NCBI GenBank assembly: GCA_009746045.1
Contig: RPFO01000154.1
Coordinates: 9,035,693-9,099,692 of the forward strand
Source: Mesostigma viride
Taxonomy: Eukaryota > Streptophyta > Mesostigmatophyceae > Mesostigmatales > Mesostigmataceae
Direction: 5' to 3'
Length of the DNA: 64,000 nt
Below the pieces are notes generated by a model that had not been told where the DNA came from, did no database searches, and saw nothing but the letters and a program-made list of their open reading frames with translations. Shown one piece after another: positions 1-9,904 of the stretch. Made by a program: the position numbers and the translations under genes. Each line of letters starts with the position of its first letter. Position 1 is the first letter of the stretch.

Positions 1-2977
1 GTGCGTGGGTGTGTGGGTGTGTGGGTGTGTGCCTGGGTGGGTGCGTGCGTGGGTGCGTGGGTGGGTGGGTGCGTGGGTGCGTGGGTGCGTGAGTGCATGA
101 GTGCGTGAGTGCGTGAGCGCGTGAGTGCGTGAGTATGTGCGTGAGTGCGTGAGTGCGTGAGTGCGTGAGTGAGTGAGTGCGTGAGTGCGTGAGTGCGTTA
201 GTGAGTGAGTGAGTGAGTGAGTGAGTGAGTGAGTGAGTGAGTGAGTGAGTGAGTGAGTGAGTGAGTGAGTGAGTGAGTGAGTGAGTGAGTGAGTGAGTGA
301 GTGAGTGAGTGAGTGAGTGAGTGAGTGAGTGAGTGAGTGAGTGAGTGATTGCGTGAGTGCGTGAGTGCGTGAGTGAGTGCGTGAGTGAGTGAGTGCGTGA
401 GTGAGTGCGTGAGTGCGTGAGTGCGTGAGTGCGTGAGTGCGTGAGTGCGTGAGTGCGTGAGTGCGTGAGTGCGTGAGTGCGTGAGTGTGTGAGTGTGTGA
501 GTGCGCGAGTGCGTGAGTGAGTGCGTGCGTGCGTGCGTGCGTGAGTGCGTGAGTGCGTGAGTGCGTGAGTGCGTGAGTGCGTGAGTGCGTGAGTGCGTGA
601 GTGCGTGAGTGCGTGAGTGCGTGAGTGCGTGAGTGCGTGAGTGCGTGAGTGAGTGAGTGAGTGAGTGAGCGAGCGAGCGAGTGAGTGAGTGAGTGAGTGA
701 GTGAGTGAGTGAGCGAGTGAGTGAGTGAGTGAGTGAGTGAGTGAGTGAGTGAGTGAGTGAGTGAGTGAGTGAGTGAGTGAGTGAGTGAGTGAGTGAGTGA
801 GTGAGTGAGTGAGTGAGTGAGTGAGTGAGTGAGTGAGTGAGTGAGTGAGTGAGTGAGCGAGCGAGCGAGCGAGTGAGTGAGTGAGTGAGTGAGTGAGTGA
901 GTGAGTGAGTGAGTGAGTGAGTGAGTGAGTGAGTGAGTGAGTGAGTGAGTGAGTGAGTGAGTGAGTGAGTGAGTGAGTGAGTGAGTGAGTGAGTGAGTGA
1001 GTGAGTGAGTGAGTGAGTGAGTGAGTGAGTGAGTGAGTGAGTGAGTGAGTGAGTGAGTGAGTGAGTGAGTGAGTGAGTGAGTGAGTGAGTGAGTGAGTGA
1101 GTGAGTGAGTGAGTGAGTGAGTGAGTGAGTGAGTGAGTGAGTGAGTGAGTGAGTGAGTGAGTGAGTGAGTGAGTGAGTGAGTGAGTGAGTGAGTGAGTGA
1201 GTGAGTGAGTGAGTGAGTGAGTGAGTGAGTGAGTGAGTGAGTGAGTGAGTGAGTGCGTGAGTGCGTGAGTGCGTGAGTGAGTGAGTGAGTGAGTGAGTGA
1301 GTGAGTGAGTGAGTGAGTAAGTGGGTGGGTGGGTGGGTGGGTGGGTGGGTGGGTGGGTGGGTGGGTGGGTGGGTGGGTGGGTGGGTGGGTGGGTGGGTGG
1401 GTGGGTGGGTGGGTGGGTGGGTGGGTGGGTGGGTGGGTGGGTGGGTGGGTGGGTGGGTGGGTGCATGGGTAGGTGCGTGGGTGTGTGGGTGTGTGGGTGT
1501 GTGCCTGGGTGGGTGCGTGCGTGGGTGCGTGGGTGGGTGGGTGCGTGGGTGCGTGGGTGCGTGAGTGCATGAGTGCGTGAGTGCGTGAGCGCGTGAGTGC
1601 GGGAGTGCGTGAGTGCGTGAGTGCGTGAGTGCGTGAGTGAGTGAGTGCGTGAGTGCGTGAGTGCGTGAGTGAGTGAGTGAGTGAGTGAGTGAGTGAGTGA
1701 GTGAGTGAGTGAGTGAGTGAGTGCGTGAGTGAGTGCGTGAGTGCGTGAGTGCGTGAGTGCGTGAGTGCGTGAGTGCGTGAGTGCGTGAGTGCGTGAGTGC
1801 GTGAGTGCGTGAGTGTGTGAGTGTGTGAGTGCGCGAGTGCGTGAGTGAGTGCGTGCGTGCGTGCGTGCGTGAGTTCGTGAGTGCGTGAGTGCGTGAGTGC
1901 GTGAGTGCGTGAGTGCGTGAGTGCGTGAGTGCGTGAGTGCGTGAGTGCGTGAGTGCGTGAGTGCGTGAGTGCGTGAGTGAGTGAGTGAGTGAGTGAGCGA
2001 GCGAGCGAGTGAGTGAGTGAGTGAGTGAGTGAGTGAGTGAGCGAGTGAGTGAGTGAGTGAGTGAGTGAGTGAGTGAGTGAGTGAGTGAGTGAGTGAGTGA
2101 GTGAGTGAGTGAGTGAGTGAGTGAGTGAGTGAGTGAGTGAGTGAGTGAGTGAGTGAGTGAGTGAGTGAGTGAGTGAGTGAGTGAGTGATCGAGTGAGTGA
2201 GTGAGTGAGTGAGTGAGTGAGTGAGTGAGTGAGTGAGTGAGTGAGTGAGTGAGTGAGTGAGTGAGTGAGTGAGTGAGTGAGTGAGTGAGTGAGTGAGTGA
2301 GTGAGTGAGTGAGTGAGTGAGTGAGTGAGTGAGTGAGTGAGTGAGTGAGTGAGTGAGTGAGTGAGTGAGTGAGTGAGTGAGTGAGTGAGTGAGTGAGTGA
2401 GTGAGTGAGTGAGTGAGTGAGTGAGTGAGTGAGTGAGTGAGTGAGTGAGTGAGTGAGTGAGTGAGTGAGTGAGTGAGTGAGTGTCAGAGTGAGTGAGTGA
2501 GTGAGTGAGTGAGTGAGTGAGTGAGTGAGTGAGTGAGTGAGTGAGTGAGTGAGTGAGTGAGTGAGTGAGTGAGTGAGTGAGTGAGTGAGTGAGTGAGTGA
2601 GTGAGTGAGTGAGTGAGTGAGTGAGTGAGTGAGTGAGTGAGTGAGTGAGTGAGTGAGTGAGTGAGTGAGTGAGTGAGTGAGTGAGTGAGTGAGTGAGTGA
2701 GTGAGTGAGTGAGTGAGTGAGTGAGTGAGTGAGTGAGTGAGTGAGTGAGTAAGTGGGTGGGTGGGTGGGTGGGTGGGTGGGTGGGTGGGTGGGTGGGTGG
2801 GTGGGTGGGCAGGCAGGCGGGCGGGCGGGCGGGCGGGCGGGCGGGCGGGCGGCGGGCGGGCGGGCGGGCGGGCGGGGCGGGCGGGCGGGCGGGCGGGCGG
2901 GCGGCGGCGGGCGGGCGGGCGCGGCGGGCGGGCGGGCGGGCGGGCGGGGGGCGGGCGGGTGGGTGGGGGGGTGGGGT

Positions 2978-3042
<65 letters not shown>

Positions 3043-3068
3043 GGGTGGGTGGGTGAGTGAGTGAGTGA
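1..3068. repeat. (GTGN)n tetranucleotide macro-array
   Basis: Almost every base belongs to GTGA, GTGC, GTGG or GTGT tetramers. Blocks of one tetramer type alternate in a fixed order, and the block order starting at base 1 starts again at about 1473 with over 100 identical bases. This gives a higher-order duplication with a period of about 1.47 kb; the second copy runs to about 2752. The long open frames here (TH-S/P/L repeats on minus, GGWV repeats on plus) are by-products of the repeat and are not called as genes. The region then passes into GGGC repeats and poly-G. Confidence 0.95.
2809..3041. repeat. GGGC tract followed by a 64-G homopolymer
   Basis: From 2809 the array becomes GGGC/GGC repeats. 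From 2978 to 3041 there are 64 uninterrupted G residues. The G-strand has very high G-quadruplex potential. A homopolymer of this length is also a classic place for assembly or base-calling error, so the exact length is uncertain. Confidence 0.9.
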
Positions 3069-3093
3069 GTGAGTGAGTCCACGAGGGAGTTCA

Positions 3094-3435
3094 CGAGGGA
3101 GGGAGGGAGGGAGGGAGGGAGGGAGGGAGGGAGGGAGGGAGGGAGGGAGGGAGGGAGGGAGGGAGGGAGGGAGAGGGAGGGAGGGAGGGAGGGAGGGAGG
3201 GAGGGAGGGAGGGAGGAGGGAGGGAGGGAGGGAGGGAGGGAGGGAGGAGGGAGGGAGGGAGGGAGGGGAGGGAGGGAGGAGGGAGGGAGGGAGGGAGGAG
3301 GGAGGGAGGGAGGGAGGGAGGGAGGGAGGGAGGGAGGGAGGGAGGGAGGGAGGGAGGGAGGGAGGGAGGAGGGAGGGAGGGAGGGAGGGAGGGAGGGAGG
3401 GAGGGAGGGAGGGAGGGAGGGAGGGAGGGAGGGAG
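3094..3435. repeat. (GGGA)n tract
   Basis: Near-perfect GGGA tetramers with a few GGA interruptions. The same repeat type recurs at 61256-61480 inside an intron. Between this tract and the transposon starting at 3557 there are only about 120 bases of unique sequence. Confidence 0.95.
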
Positions 3436-3632
3436 CATGCACTTACGGACGCTTTGCGAGTTTCGGGTAGTGAATCTGGGGTGCGAATTTGCGCTCATTT
3501 TCCCGCAAATCTGATAGCCCTTCAGGTGTTCACAACTAATAAAAATATGTTGGAACTTAAGGGGACTCGGCGCGGCGAATTTTTGGGCGCCAAAAAAATT
3601 CCCGCCGGACGCACCGGAGTGAAAAGTGGAGG

Positions 3633-4013
3633 GTGGACGAATGCACGTGCGGAGTGGGTGCGATTGCGGTCACGCGGTCGGATAAAAAGCTGGAACGCGA
3701 GAGTATTTTGGCCCTGCAAGCATGGCAGGTTGAGTCCAAGTGTTCCGACATAAAATTAGATGATCTACTCTCGCGCGACGGTCTCGTAGCGGCCGGCTCG
3801 GCTGGGAAAAACCACGAACCTCCAACCGACCGCAACGCAGCCAACAATATTTTTCGTCATGCAGCATACCGCCATTTTTCGGCCCGGATGGGGTGGATCA
3901 ACGCTGATGGAACTGCTAAAAAGCTTCCTAAAGCATTCAGCGACATCGTTCGCGATCGATTTCCAGATTCCCGGGCTAATTACACCGGATTTATCGAAAC
4001 TGCCGATCGCTGA
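3633..4013 (+). CDS. Small ORF with P2RX7_C-like (P2X7 ballast-type) motif
   Basis: A roughly 126-residue frame just inside the left end of the TTAA transposon, ending shortly before the transposase start. Its last 55 residues contain the order AYRxFxxR-xGW, then LPKAFSDIVRDRFPDSRANY-TGF. This resembles the AYRQ...PSCVV..IR..FP...G.Y.GF pattern of the P2X7 intracellular domain family, which occurs as a stand-alone module in many invertebrate and protist proteins and transposons. The upstream cysteines expected of that zinc-binding module are poorly preserved and there is no convincing ATG, so the frame may be a partial exon. The role in the element is unknown. The match rests on pattern memory only. 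Confidence 0.4.
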   Translation: MDECTCGVGAIAVTRSDKKLERESILALQAWQVESKCSDIKLDDLLSRDGLVAAGSAGKNHEPPTDRNAANNIFRHAAYRHFSARMGWINADGTAKKLPKAFSDIVRDRFPDSRANYTGFIETADR

Positions 4014-4051
4014 CATTTTTGCGCTGCGATGGCCGCGCCCACTTTTCGTGC

Positions 4052-6503
4052 ATGATGGGCCGTAAAAACGCCAGAGCGATATCCCAGCGGCTTCGCTTTG
4101 AGCGACAGGCTGCCGGAGAGCAGCCTTCGGTGCCTGCGCCTCTGAAAAGGGGCCGTGGCAGACCGAAGGGTTCGAAGACAAGGGTTGGTGTCGGCAGGCC
4201 TAAAGGGTCTAAGAAAAAGAAATGGCGATCATCCACGCCAGTTTCTGTGGGCATGGCGGATGTTTCAGCGGCGGGGGTCGGCCAGAATGCTGGGAATGCA
4301 CCGAGCAGCGGCGAGATGGAGCTCGGTGCGGAAATTCTCGGCGATGAAGGTATGCCAGCCACTGGGCGTAAGCGAGCGCTCGTGAGCCCTTACACCCCGT
4401 CTCCGAAGAAGCTTGACAGCCGTGGGCATCATTTGAGGCAGGCAGCCGATCAGCCGCCCCCTCCCCCCTGCGATCCCATTTCATGGCAGCGCATTGTTGT
4501 TGATACAGTGTGCCTTGAAGGAATTGTTGGCCATTTAGCCTGCCCTGAATGCCATGAGAAGTCCCTGAAGCTGGGGCATAAGACGCAGCCTGGGCCCTGT
4601 GCATCTTTGCTGCTGGTGACATTTTGCACAAATCCCCACTGTCGGGCGGAGAATAAGAAGCCTTGGCACCATGCAGAACCAGCGGAGGTGGGGGGAGGCC
4701 TGGCAAGGGTGGGAATGTCACGTGCTTCCAAGAATGCTCTCCTGGCCCTGAACACTGTCATCCATGGTGTCACACGGAGTGACCTGCTGCGTGTGTGGAG
4801 CACGATGGACATGGAATTCCCCAAGCATGGTAGCGTGTGGCGGAAAGATGTGCTTATGGTCGCGCGCATTGTGATTGAGTACCTGCACACTGTGATAGAG
4901 GAAAACCGTGAGGTAGTGAGGCAGTGGGAGCGGGATAATGGCAGGTTCCCTGACCTGGATGGGTTCCTTCGGCAGGCCACGCGCGCTACCTTTGATGGCA
5001 GCTGGGCTAATCGTGGGTACAGGTCACTGCTGGGGCAGCAACTGTTAATCCACGACGTGTTGAAGCTTATCATAGCCCACCATGTGTCCAGCAAGTGGTG
5101 TGCCTTTTGCATGCGTGTGGCGGGCAAGAAGGATGCAGATGGTAAGCCTAGAGTGCCAGCCCCCCATATGTGTTTCAAGAACCATGCGACCACAAGCAAG
5201 AGCATGGAAGGCGCGGGTGCAGTGGTGATGTTGCTAGATGTGATGTCGCTAGAATCGGGGGTGTTCACAGGTCAAGTGATGGAGAGGGCAGGGAGTGAGC
5301 AGGGACAGAAGGGCAGCAAGCCTGAGAGCCAGCGGCTTTGGGTGACCAAGGTAGTGAGTGATGGGGACACGAGTTGGTATGCACAAGTGAGGGAGAATCA
5401 GGTGTTGAAGGAGGCAAATCACATCCCTGACAAAGACAATGACCTGAACCACCTGTCCATCAACCTGCACAGTGCACTAGTGGCCACGAAGAAGACGTGG
5501 CTGTCTAAGCACAAGAATGTGCTAGGAGAGAAGACCCACATCTGGCACATGCTGCGGGGTTACCGTGCCTGCATACGCTGCAACTATCACATGGGTGCCA
5601 CGTGGCTGCACGGCGCATTGGCCAACGCGCTGGAACATTATCATGGCAACCACACGCATTGCAATGCATGGCCCAACCACATGAAGCAGAAAAGTGGGGA
5701 GGTGGTGCAGCGCCAATGGTGTGGTGTGCATACCAAGAAGAAGAACCTGCCGCCTTGGGGGGGCGGGCCTGGCTGCCTCGTGTGTCGGAGAAGGGTGGGG
5801 TGGTGGTGCAGGTGGACGAGCTTGTCCGCGAGGTCTGGGGCAGATTCAGCTCGATGGAGGTGCTGGAAGGGTGCTGCCACAATAGCTCCTCCAACCACAA
5901 CGAGTTCACTCATTCACAGCAAGTGCTTGCCACACCTGGGGGGAAGGGGGGCTTTGCTGGGGGGCTGTACGCTGCCTTTTGCGCGGTAGGTGCCCTGCGT
6001 GCCCAAAAGGGCGAGACATGGTTTATTCCAATAGCGGGGAAGCTGGGCATTTCCATGTGCCCTGAGGCACTAGCTCAGTTGCAAGAGCTGACTGAGGCAA
6101 GGTTGCGCCAGCAGAAGAGGAAGAAGACACTAGAGTTCAAGCAGCAAAGGGCGCAGGGCAAAGCCATCCGGGCTGGGGTTTATTGGGATGAAAACAAGAA
6201 GGACAAGTCCACCTATGCTAAGGGCACAGCGTATGGGGGGTGGGCCCTGCCACAGGGGGTGTGGATGTGGGCGACAGTGACAGTGAGGGTGAGGAGGAAT
6301 ATATGGATGATGTTCCCTGCCTTCGCTGTGCTATTCCCACCCCGCTCCCTGGCAATAATTTTCTGCTGTGCAGCACGGTGGGCTGCGAGGGAGGGCTTCA
6401 CCTCAAGTGCTGCGACCCTCCCCTGCGTCGCGTGCCCGATGGGGACTGGTTTTGCCCCTTGTGCACGGGGCAGAACGTCATCACTGAGTCGGATAGTGAA
6501 TAA
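4052..6503 (+). pseudogene. DDE transposase with AT-hooks and C-terminal PHD finger (two frameshifts)
   Basis: The protein begins at an ATG-ATG pair at 4052. Near residues 35-60 there are two AT-hooks (GRGRPKGSK and VGRPKGSKKKK) for minor-groove binding. A CPECHEK...CTNPHC zinc-like pair follows. The catalytic core has the DGSWANRGYRSL box, then CAFC, a KSMEGAG element, and VVSDGDTSWY. This is the arrangement of the transposase domain catalogued as Mutator-like, shared by TTAA-inserting elements. The frame changes at a 7-G run (5757-5763) and again at a 6-G run (6235-6240). Coding sense resumes cleanly after each, so these may be homopolymer sequencing errors and not true lesions. The last part (6240-6503) is a PHD finger with C-x2-C, GCEGGLHLKCCD and GDWFCPLC, a histone-tail reader fold. 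It would act in the nucleus on the element's own ends. Confidence 0.75.
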
Positions 6504-7126
6504 TTGTGTTATAGTGAACGCCTTAGGTGGCATCACGGGAAAGTCAATAACTTGAGCTAGGGGTGTCAGATTGAGCTCAAATTTTGGCAGTGTGTTTCCC
6601 CCCACTCAGTGGAATTTAAAATGTATGGATGACCCAATCTGATGAATAAATGATTTGATTTATTTTTTTTGGCTAAAAAAAGTACCCATTTTGCGGGAAA
6701 ATTAATAACTCAAACAATTAATTAATTAATTAATAAGCACGTGACTGCGTCACGTGGGTGCCAATACAGAGTAAAGGAACCTTCAACCCTATATACACAG
6801 TGAGAAGGAGGGAGGGCGCCCTAGCTTCTCTCACTGCCGCAGGTGGGCAGGCCACAGAGCGCTCTCTCCACGGCATGGTGCCGGGGCGCAACACTGTGGG
6901 TGCAATACAACCAGTGCAATACCATAGGTAGGCTGACGCATAGCTTATGCTACAAATGTGAGGTGGGCTCAAGACGTCGGCTAATTAAGGCGCAAGCTGA
7001 TGGCCACAAGGTGCCAGAGCTAATTGAAGGTACTATAACGCTGTGCGCTAATATCGTTTCAAGTGCTGTAATGCCTAAGCTATCCCATCATCGATTGCCC
7101 CCATCTAGACAACTAGCTGGAGTGCT

Positions 7127-8581
7127 CTATCCCGGGGAAGCCCGGGGGGGCTTCCACAGTTTCTTGTTGACGTAGAGGTCCCCGCCCCGCCAGTACACTT
7201 GGGGCTTCTCGGGGTTGGTCTTGTGGCGGATGTAGTCGGGCCACTGATCGCGGCGTTGCTGCTGCTGGGCTGGCGTCAGGTCGTCGTCAAGCGACCAGGA
7301 GGTGTCCACCAGCTTCTTGCGGCGAGAGAGGAACCGAACTCGGGCTGTGATGTCGCTGAAGGTGAGGACCACTGGAGGGGGCCCAGCCTTGGCCCGTGGA
7401 TGGGGCAGGCGGTAGGCGCCCTGCAGTATCGCACCTGGCAGCTGCATGCGCGCCAAGAGCTGTTTCTTCAGCTCGTCGAGAAGAGAGTCTGGGGTCTCCT
7501 CCGGCAGCATGTCGAAGCGCCTGAGGATGACCCGGCAGCGGCGACGGTCGCGGTCAGCGGCCTCGCGGCGCGTGTCTTCCAGCTCCTGGAGCTTGGTGGT
7601 GATGGCGGTCGTGGTAGAGGATGCCTGGCTCTTGAGCAGGTCCGCCCAGGAGGCGCGAGTCGAGGGGTCATCACTAGCCCTACCAGCAGGTTGGGCGGCG
7701 ATGGTGGCCGTTCGCTCGGCGATCTCGGGGACCTGCGTGGCCAGGGCGTCTACCTTGGCGGCAACTGCCTCAAGTTTCACGGTGCCTTGGCCGACTCGGC
7801 CTTCCACCTGGTTAAGGCGGGTGGTCACAGTGGCTGTGGCCTCGGAAACTTTGGTGGCAATGTGCTCTTGCGTAGCAGTAAACTGAGGCTGGAGCTTAAG
7901 GGCGACTCTGGCTTCAATGTTGTTGACCTTGGCCGAGAGAGTGTTGAGTGGGCCGTCAGGCGCGTTCAGGGCGGCGAGCTGCTCAGCCATCGGCGCCAGC
8001 TGCTCCGCCACTGCAGCTCGGATGGAGTCCGTGCTGGGGGAGGTGCTGCTCTGCGGGGATGCTGCAGCTGCTGTGGCTGCCCGTCTGCGCTCATGCAGGA
8101 GGCTCCTGAGGCCAGCGTAGCCAATCTGGGTGATGTCGTGGGCGTCGCAGCGCAGGTAGCTGCACATGATGACTGCCTTCAAGTACGCCTCCGGTTCTTG
8201 AAGCAGCCATTCCCAGGCGGGCTTGGTGACCTTGTCGCCAGGGGTAGGCAGGAAAAGTTCGTCATGGCGGGCCAGGAACTTGATAACATCGTCACATTGT
8301 TCCTTCGTGAGCGTAAAGATTTCCAAGATGCAAAAATCCCGCTGGCCGGCGCCGAAGCGGCGGACGTCCCATTTGGTATGGGAAGTTCGGGTTTTCTTGG
8401 GAATGGGCGACGAATTTGGCGTAGAGCACTGCGTCGAGGGAGGCAGACCGGGGGGGAGAGCTTCGATCAGCGCAAAAAGGTTGGCGTCCGCAGGAGTTGA
8501 TGTCGCACGTGCTGCTGTCGACGGGAATGCCGACGACAGCTCAAAATGTTTGTCAAGGCTGCGTTTTGGTGGCATTTGCAA
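7127..8581 (-). CDS. LINE ORF1 protein (L1-type RNA-binding)
   Basis: An intact 484-residue frame. The N-terminal third is a basic, Pro/Ser-rich region and a compact helical segment. Residues about 170-330 are Ala/Thr/Gln-rich with heptad character (VEGRVGQGTVKLEAVAAKVD and similar), predicted coiled coil. The last 150 residues fit an RRM-plus-C-terminal-domain ORF1p: RRCRVILRRFDML, PPPVVLTFSDITARVRFLSR, then [19 protein letters not shown] and a C-terminal KPQVYWRGGDLYVNKKLW. ORF1 proteins coat LINE RNA and act as nucleic-acid chaperones. The large plus-strand frame at 7199-8500 is its antisense shadow. The C-terminal block recurs at 59758, which confirms the family. Confidence 0.85.
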   Translation of the reverse strand: MQMPPKRSLDKHFELSSAFPSTAARATSTPADANLFALIEALPPGLPPSTQCSTPNSSPIPKKTRTSHTKWDVRRFGAGQRDFCILEIFTLTKEQCDDVIKFLARHDELFLPTPGDKVTKPAWEWLLQEPEAYLKAVIMCSYLRCDAHDITQIGYAGLRSLLHERRRAATAAAASPQSSTSPSTDSIRAAVAEQLAPMAEQLAALNAPDGPLNTLSAKVNNIEARVALKLQPQFTATQEHIATKVSEATATVTTRLNQVEGRVGQGTVKLEAVAAKVDALATQVPEIAERTATIAAQPAGRASDDPSTRASWADLLKSQASSTTTAITTKLQELEDTRREAADRDRRRCRVILRRFDMLPEETPDSLLDELKKQLLARMQLPGAILQGAYRLPHPRAKAGPPPVVLTFSDITARVRFLSRRKKLVDTSWSLDDDLTPAQQQQRRDQWPDYIRHKTNPEKPQVYWRGGDLYVNKKLWKPPRASPG

Positions 8582-8615
8582 AATACTGCGTTACAGCCGT
8601 AACCGATTATACTAG

Positions 8616-8642
8616 CAGATGCGTCTTGAAAAGACGCATCTG
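8616..8642. repeat. Perfect 12-bp-arm hairpin in LINE 5' leader
   Basis: CAGATGCGTCTT and AAGACGCATCTG are exact reverse complements separated by GAA. The hairpin sits about 35 bases upstream of the ORF1 start on the minus strand, so it would form in the 5' UTR of the element RNA. A role in translation or RNP binding is possible but not shown. Confidence 0.8.
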
Positions 8643-9048
8643 ATGCAAGTAGCCTGACTGAATTTGGGGCTCAGACGCAAAAGTTCTGAGCTCCGCCGTC
8701 AGCCATGTCCGCTCGTGGCTCGTAGCTGCAACTCAAACAAATGTGACCATTTTGGCCATGTAAATAGCCCAGCTTTTAAAAAAGTGGGGGAACTTTGCAG
8801 AAATGTATGGGCAAGTCATTTAGACAAGTGGTTTGTCTTGGGCAAAATATCTCATAAATAGCGTCTTTTTCTATTTTTAGCTCGCCACCGGTGCGTGGTT
8901 GGGGGTAGTACCCCCAACAAGTGGTGGTATGAATGTCCAAACATCATATTTATGGTACCCAATCATCACTAGATGGTTCCCATGTGCATTGGAACTGATA
9001 CTCACTAAAGTCTGTTTTTCAGGCTTTTGGACGTGCGAGTCCCCTTAA

Positions 9049-9904
9049 AACCGGATGTTGGAAGTAGGAGTTTCGTGAGTTGGACGCAAGCCTGAGTTGT
9101 TTTTTGGTCATTGCCATATGTTTTCCTATCTGTTCGCGTCACTCGCCGCCATGCACTGTACGCCGGTCTCGGCTAGCTTCACCACCGTGCTCTACACTAG
9201 CCTCCCTGCCGGGTCCAACCCCGGGACACCCCCAGGGGGGTCAAGGGGGGCGGAGCCCCCCCCGCCTTGTAGAACACATTAAAGACCAGTACGGCTAGGA
9301 CTCTCCTGAAAAATATCCAAATGTCCATAGGTATACCATCATAACTTGTGTGCAGTGCCACTTGGCGGTCCTGTATGTAACTCCCGTTCAGGCGCTAGGT
9401 CCGCCTACGGCGCAAAGGCCAAGTTCGTTAGCAAAACTTCTACACTTACTTCCACACGGATTGCCTCGGCTGCCAACTATACTCTGGCCTCGGCGCACTG
9501 GCGCCGGATTACGGTCGGCGCCGATCGATCAACCGGGACGCCCGGATAATTTAATAACACACTGGTCCGCACAAATTTAATACCACACACAAATAACATG
9601 TTGCATCCGTGCAACACGCTATCGCGCAAAATTATGACGAGCAAACGCTCGTGCATCTATAGGCAATGCAGCCTGGCGGCTGCGCCGGATGAGCCATGCA
9701 AGAAAATACGCTTGCAGCTCCGGCTATATAGTTCCGCCTGGCCTAGCAGGCAGCGGACGTCGTTTCTAAGATGCACACGCTGATATATTTTAATTCCAAA
9801 GCTATTACGCAATATATTACGAGCAAACGCTCCTCTACGCAACGCAGCCTGTGGCTGCGCTAAGCCCTGCTGAAAATACGTCTGCAGCTCTCTGACCACA
9901 GCAC
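9049..9904. other. Non-coding stretch with two copies of a hairpin cassette
   Basis: No gene is recognised. At 9200-9270 there is a C/G-rich hairpin-prone tract. At about 9637-9730 and 9828-9900 the same cassette occurs twice, about 190 bp apart. Each has the stem GAGCAAACGCTC, a GCAGCC...GGCTGC stem, then GAAAATACG and TGCAGCTC. The cassettes directly precede the copia-like remnant and may be leader or LTR sequence. Confidence 0.5.

Larger units (their letters stand above)
6718..8729 (-). mobile_element. ORF1-only LINE (HAL1-like non-autonomous non-LTR element)
   Basis: This segment interrupts the 3' noncoding part of the TTAA transposon. The 11-bp target duplication AACTCAAACAA lies at 6707-6717 and 8730-8740, and the interrupted sequence continues on both sides as in the uninterrupted relative at 47338. 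Read on minus, the element has a 5' leader of ~150 bp with a perfect hairpin, one ORF1, a ~400-bp 3' region ending in a CACGTGAC/GTCACGTG palindrome, and a (TTAA)n tail. There is no endonuclease or RT ORF. It must have been moved by a full LINE in trans, as proposed for mammalian HAL1. Confidence 0.85.
3557..9048 (+). mobile_element. TTAA-flanked DNA transposon, Kolobok-like, autonomous architecture
   Basis: The left end is TTAA followed by GGGGACTCGG (3557-3570). The right end, read inward on minus, is TTAA followed by GGGGACTCGC (9048 leftward), giving a 9-bp terminal inverted repeat inside a TTAA duplication. The right ~300 bp match 47338 onward and the left end matches the right end of 47338-49268, so both ends are confirmed by a second copy in inverse orientation. 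Inside are a small P2RX7_C-like ORF, a DDE transposase gene, and a LINE insertion (6718-8729). Without the LINE the element is about 3.5 kb. TTAA target sites are known for piggyBac and Kolobok; the transposase motifs are not piggyBac, so Kolobok-like is the better call, by inference. Confidence 0.8.

Noticed and set aside
198-1572. Long repetitive frames (TH-SL and GG-WV repeats) in the first 3 kb
   Set aside because: They arise from a tetranucleotide array lacking stops in several frames on both strands; no start context or flanking gene structure.
3069-3753. Gly-Arg-Glu and Leu-Pro-Ser repeat frames over the GGGA tract
   Set aside because: Simple-repeat translation; the same frames recur at 61014-61617 over an intronic GGGA tract.
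6718-6736. TTAA-rich run as a piggyBac-type target site
   Set aside because: It is the (TTAA)n tail of the LINE; the TSD there is the 11-bp AACTCAAACAA.
7199-8500. 433-codon plus-strand ORF
   Set aside because: Antisense shadow of LINE ORF1, which has clear coiled-coil and RRM-type motifs on the other strand.
3557-9048. Calling the TTAA transposon piggyBac
   Set aside because: The transposase lacks the DDE_Tnp_1_7 order seen at 18924-29638 and has DGSW/SDGD boxes; only the target site is shared.
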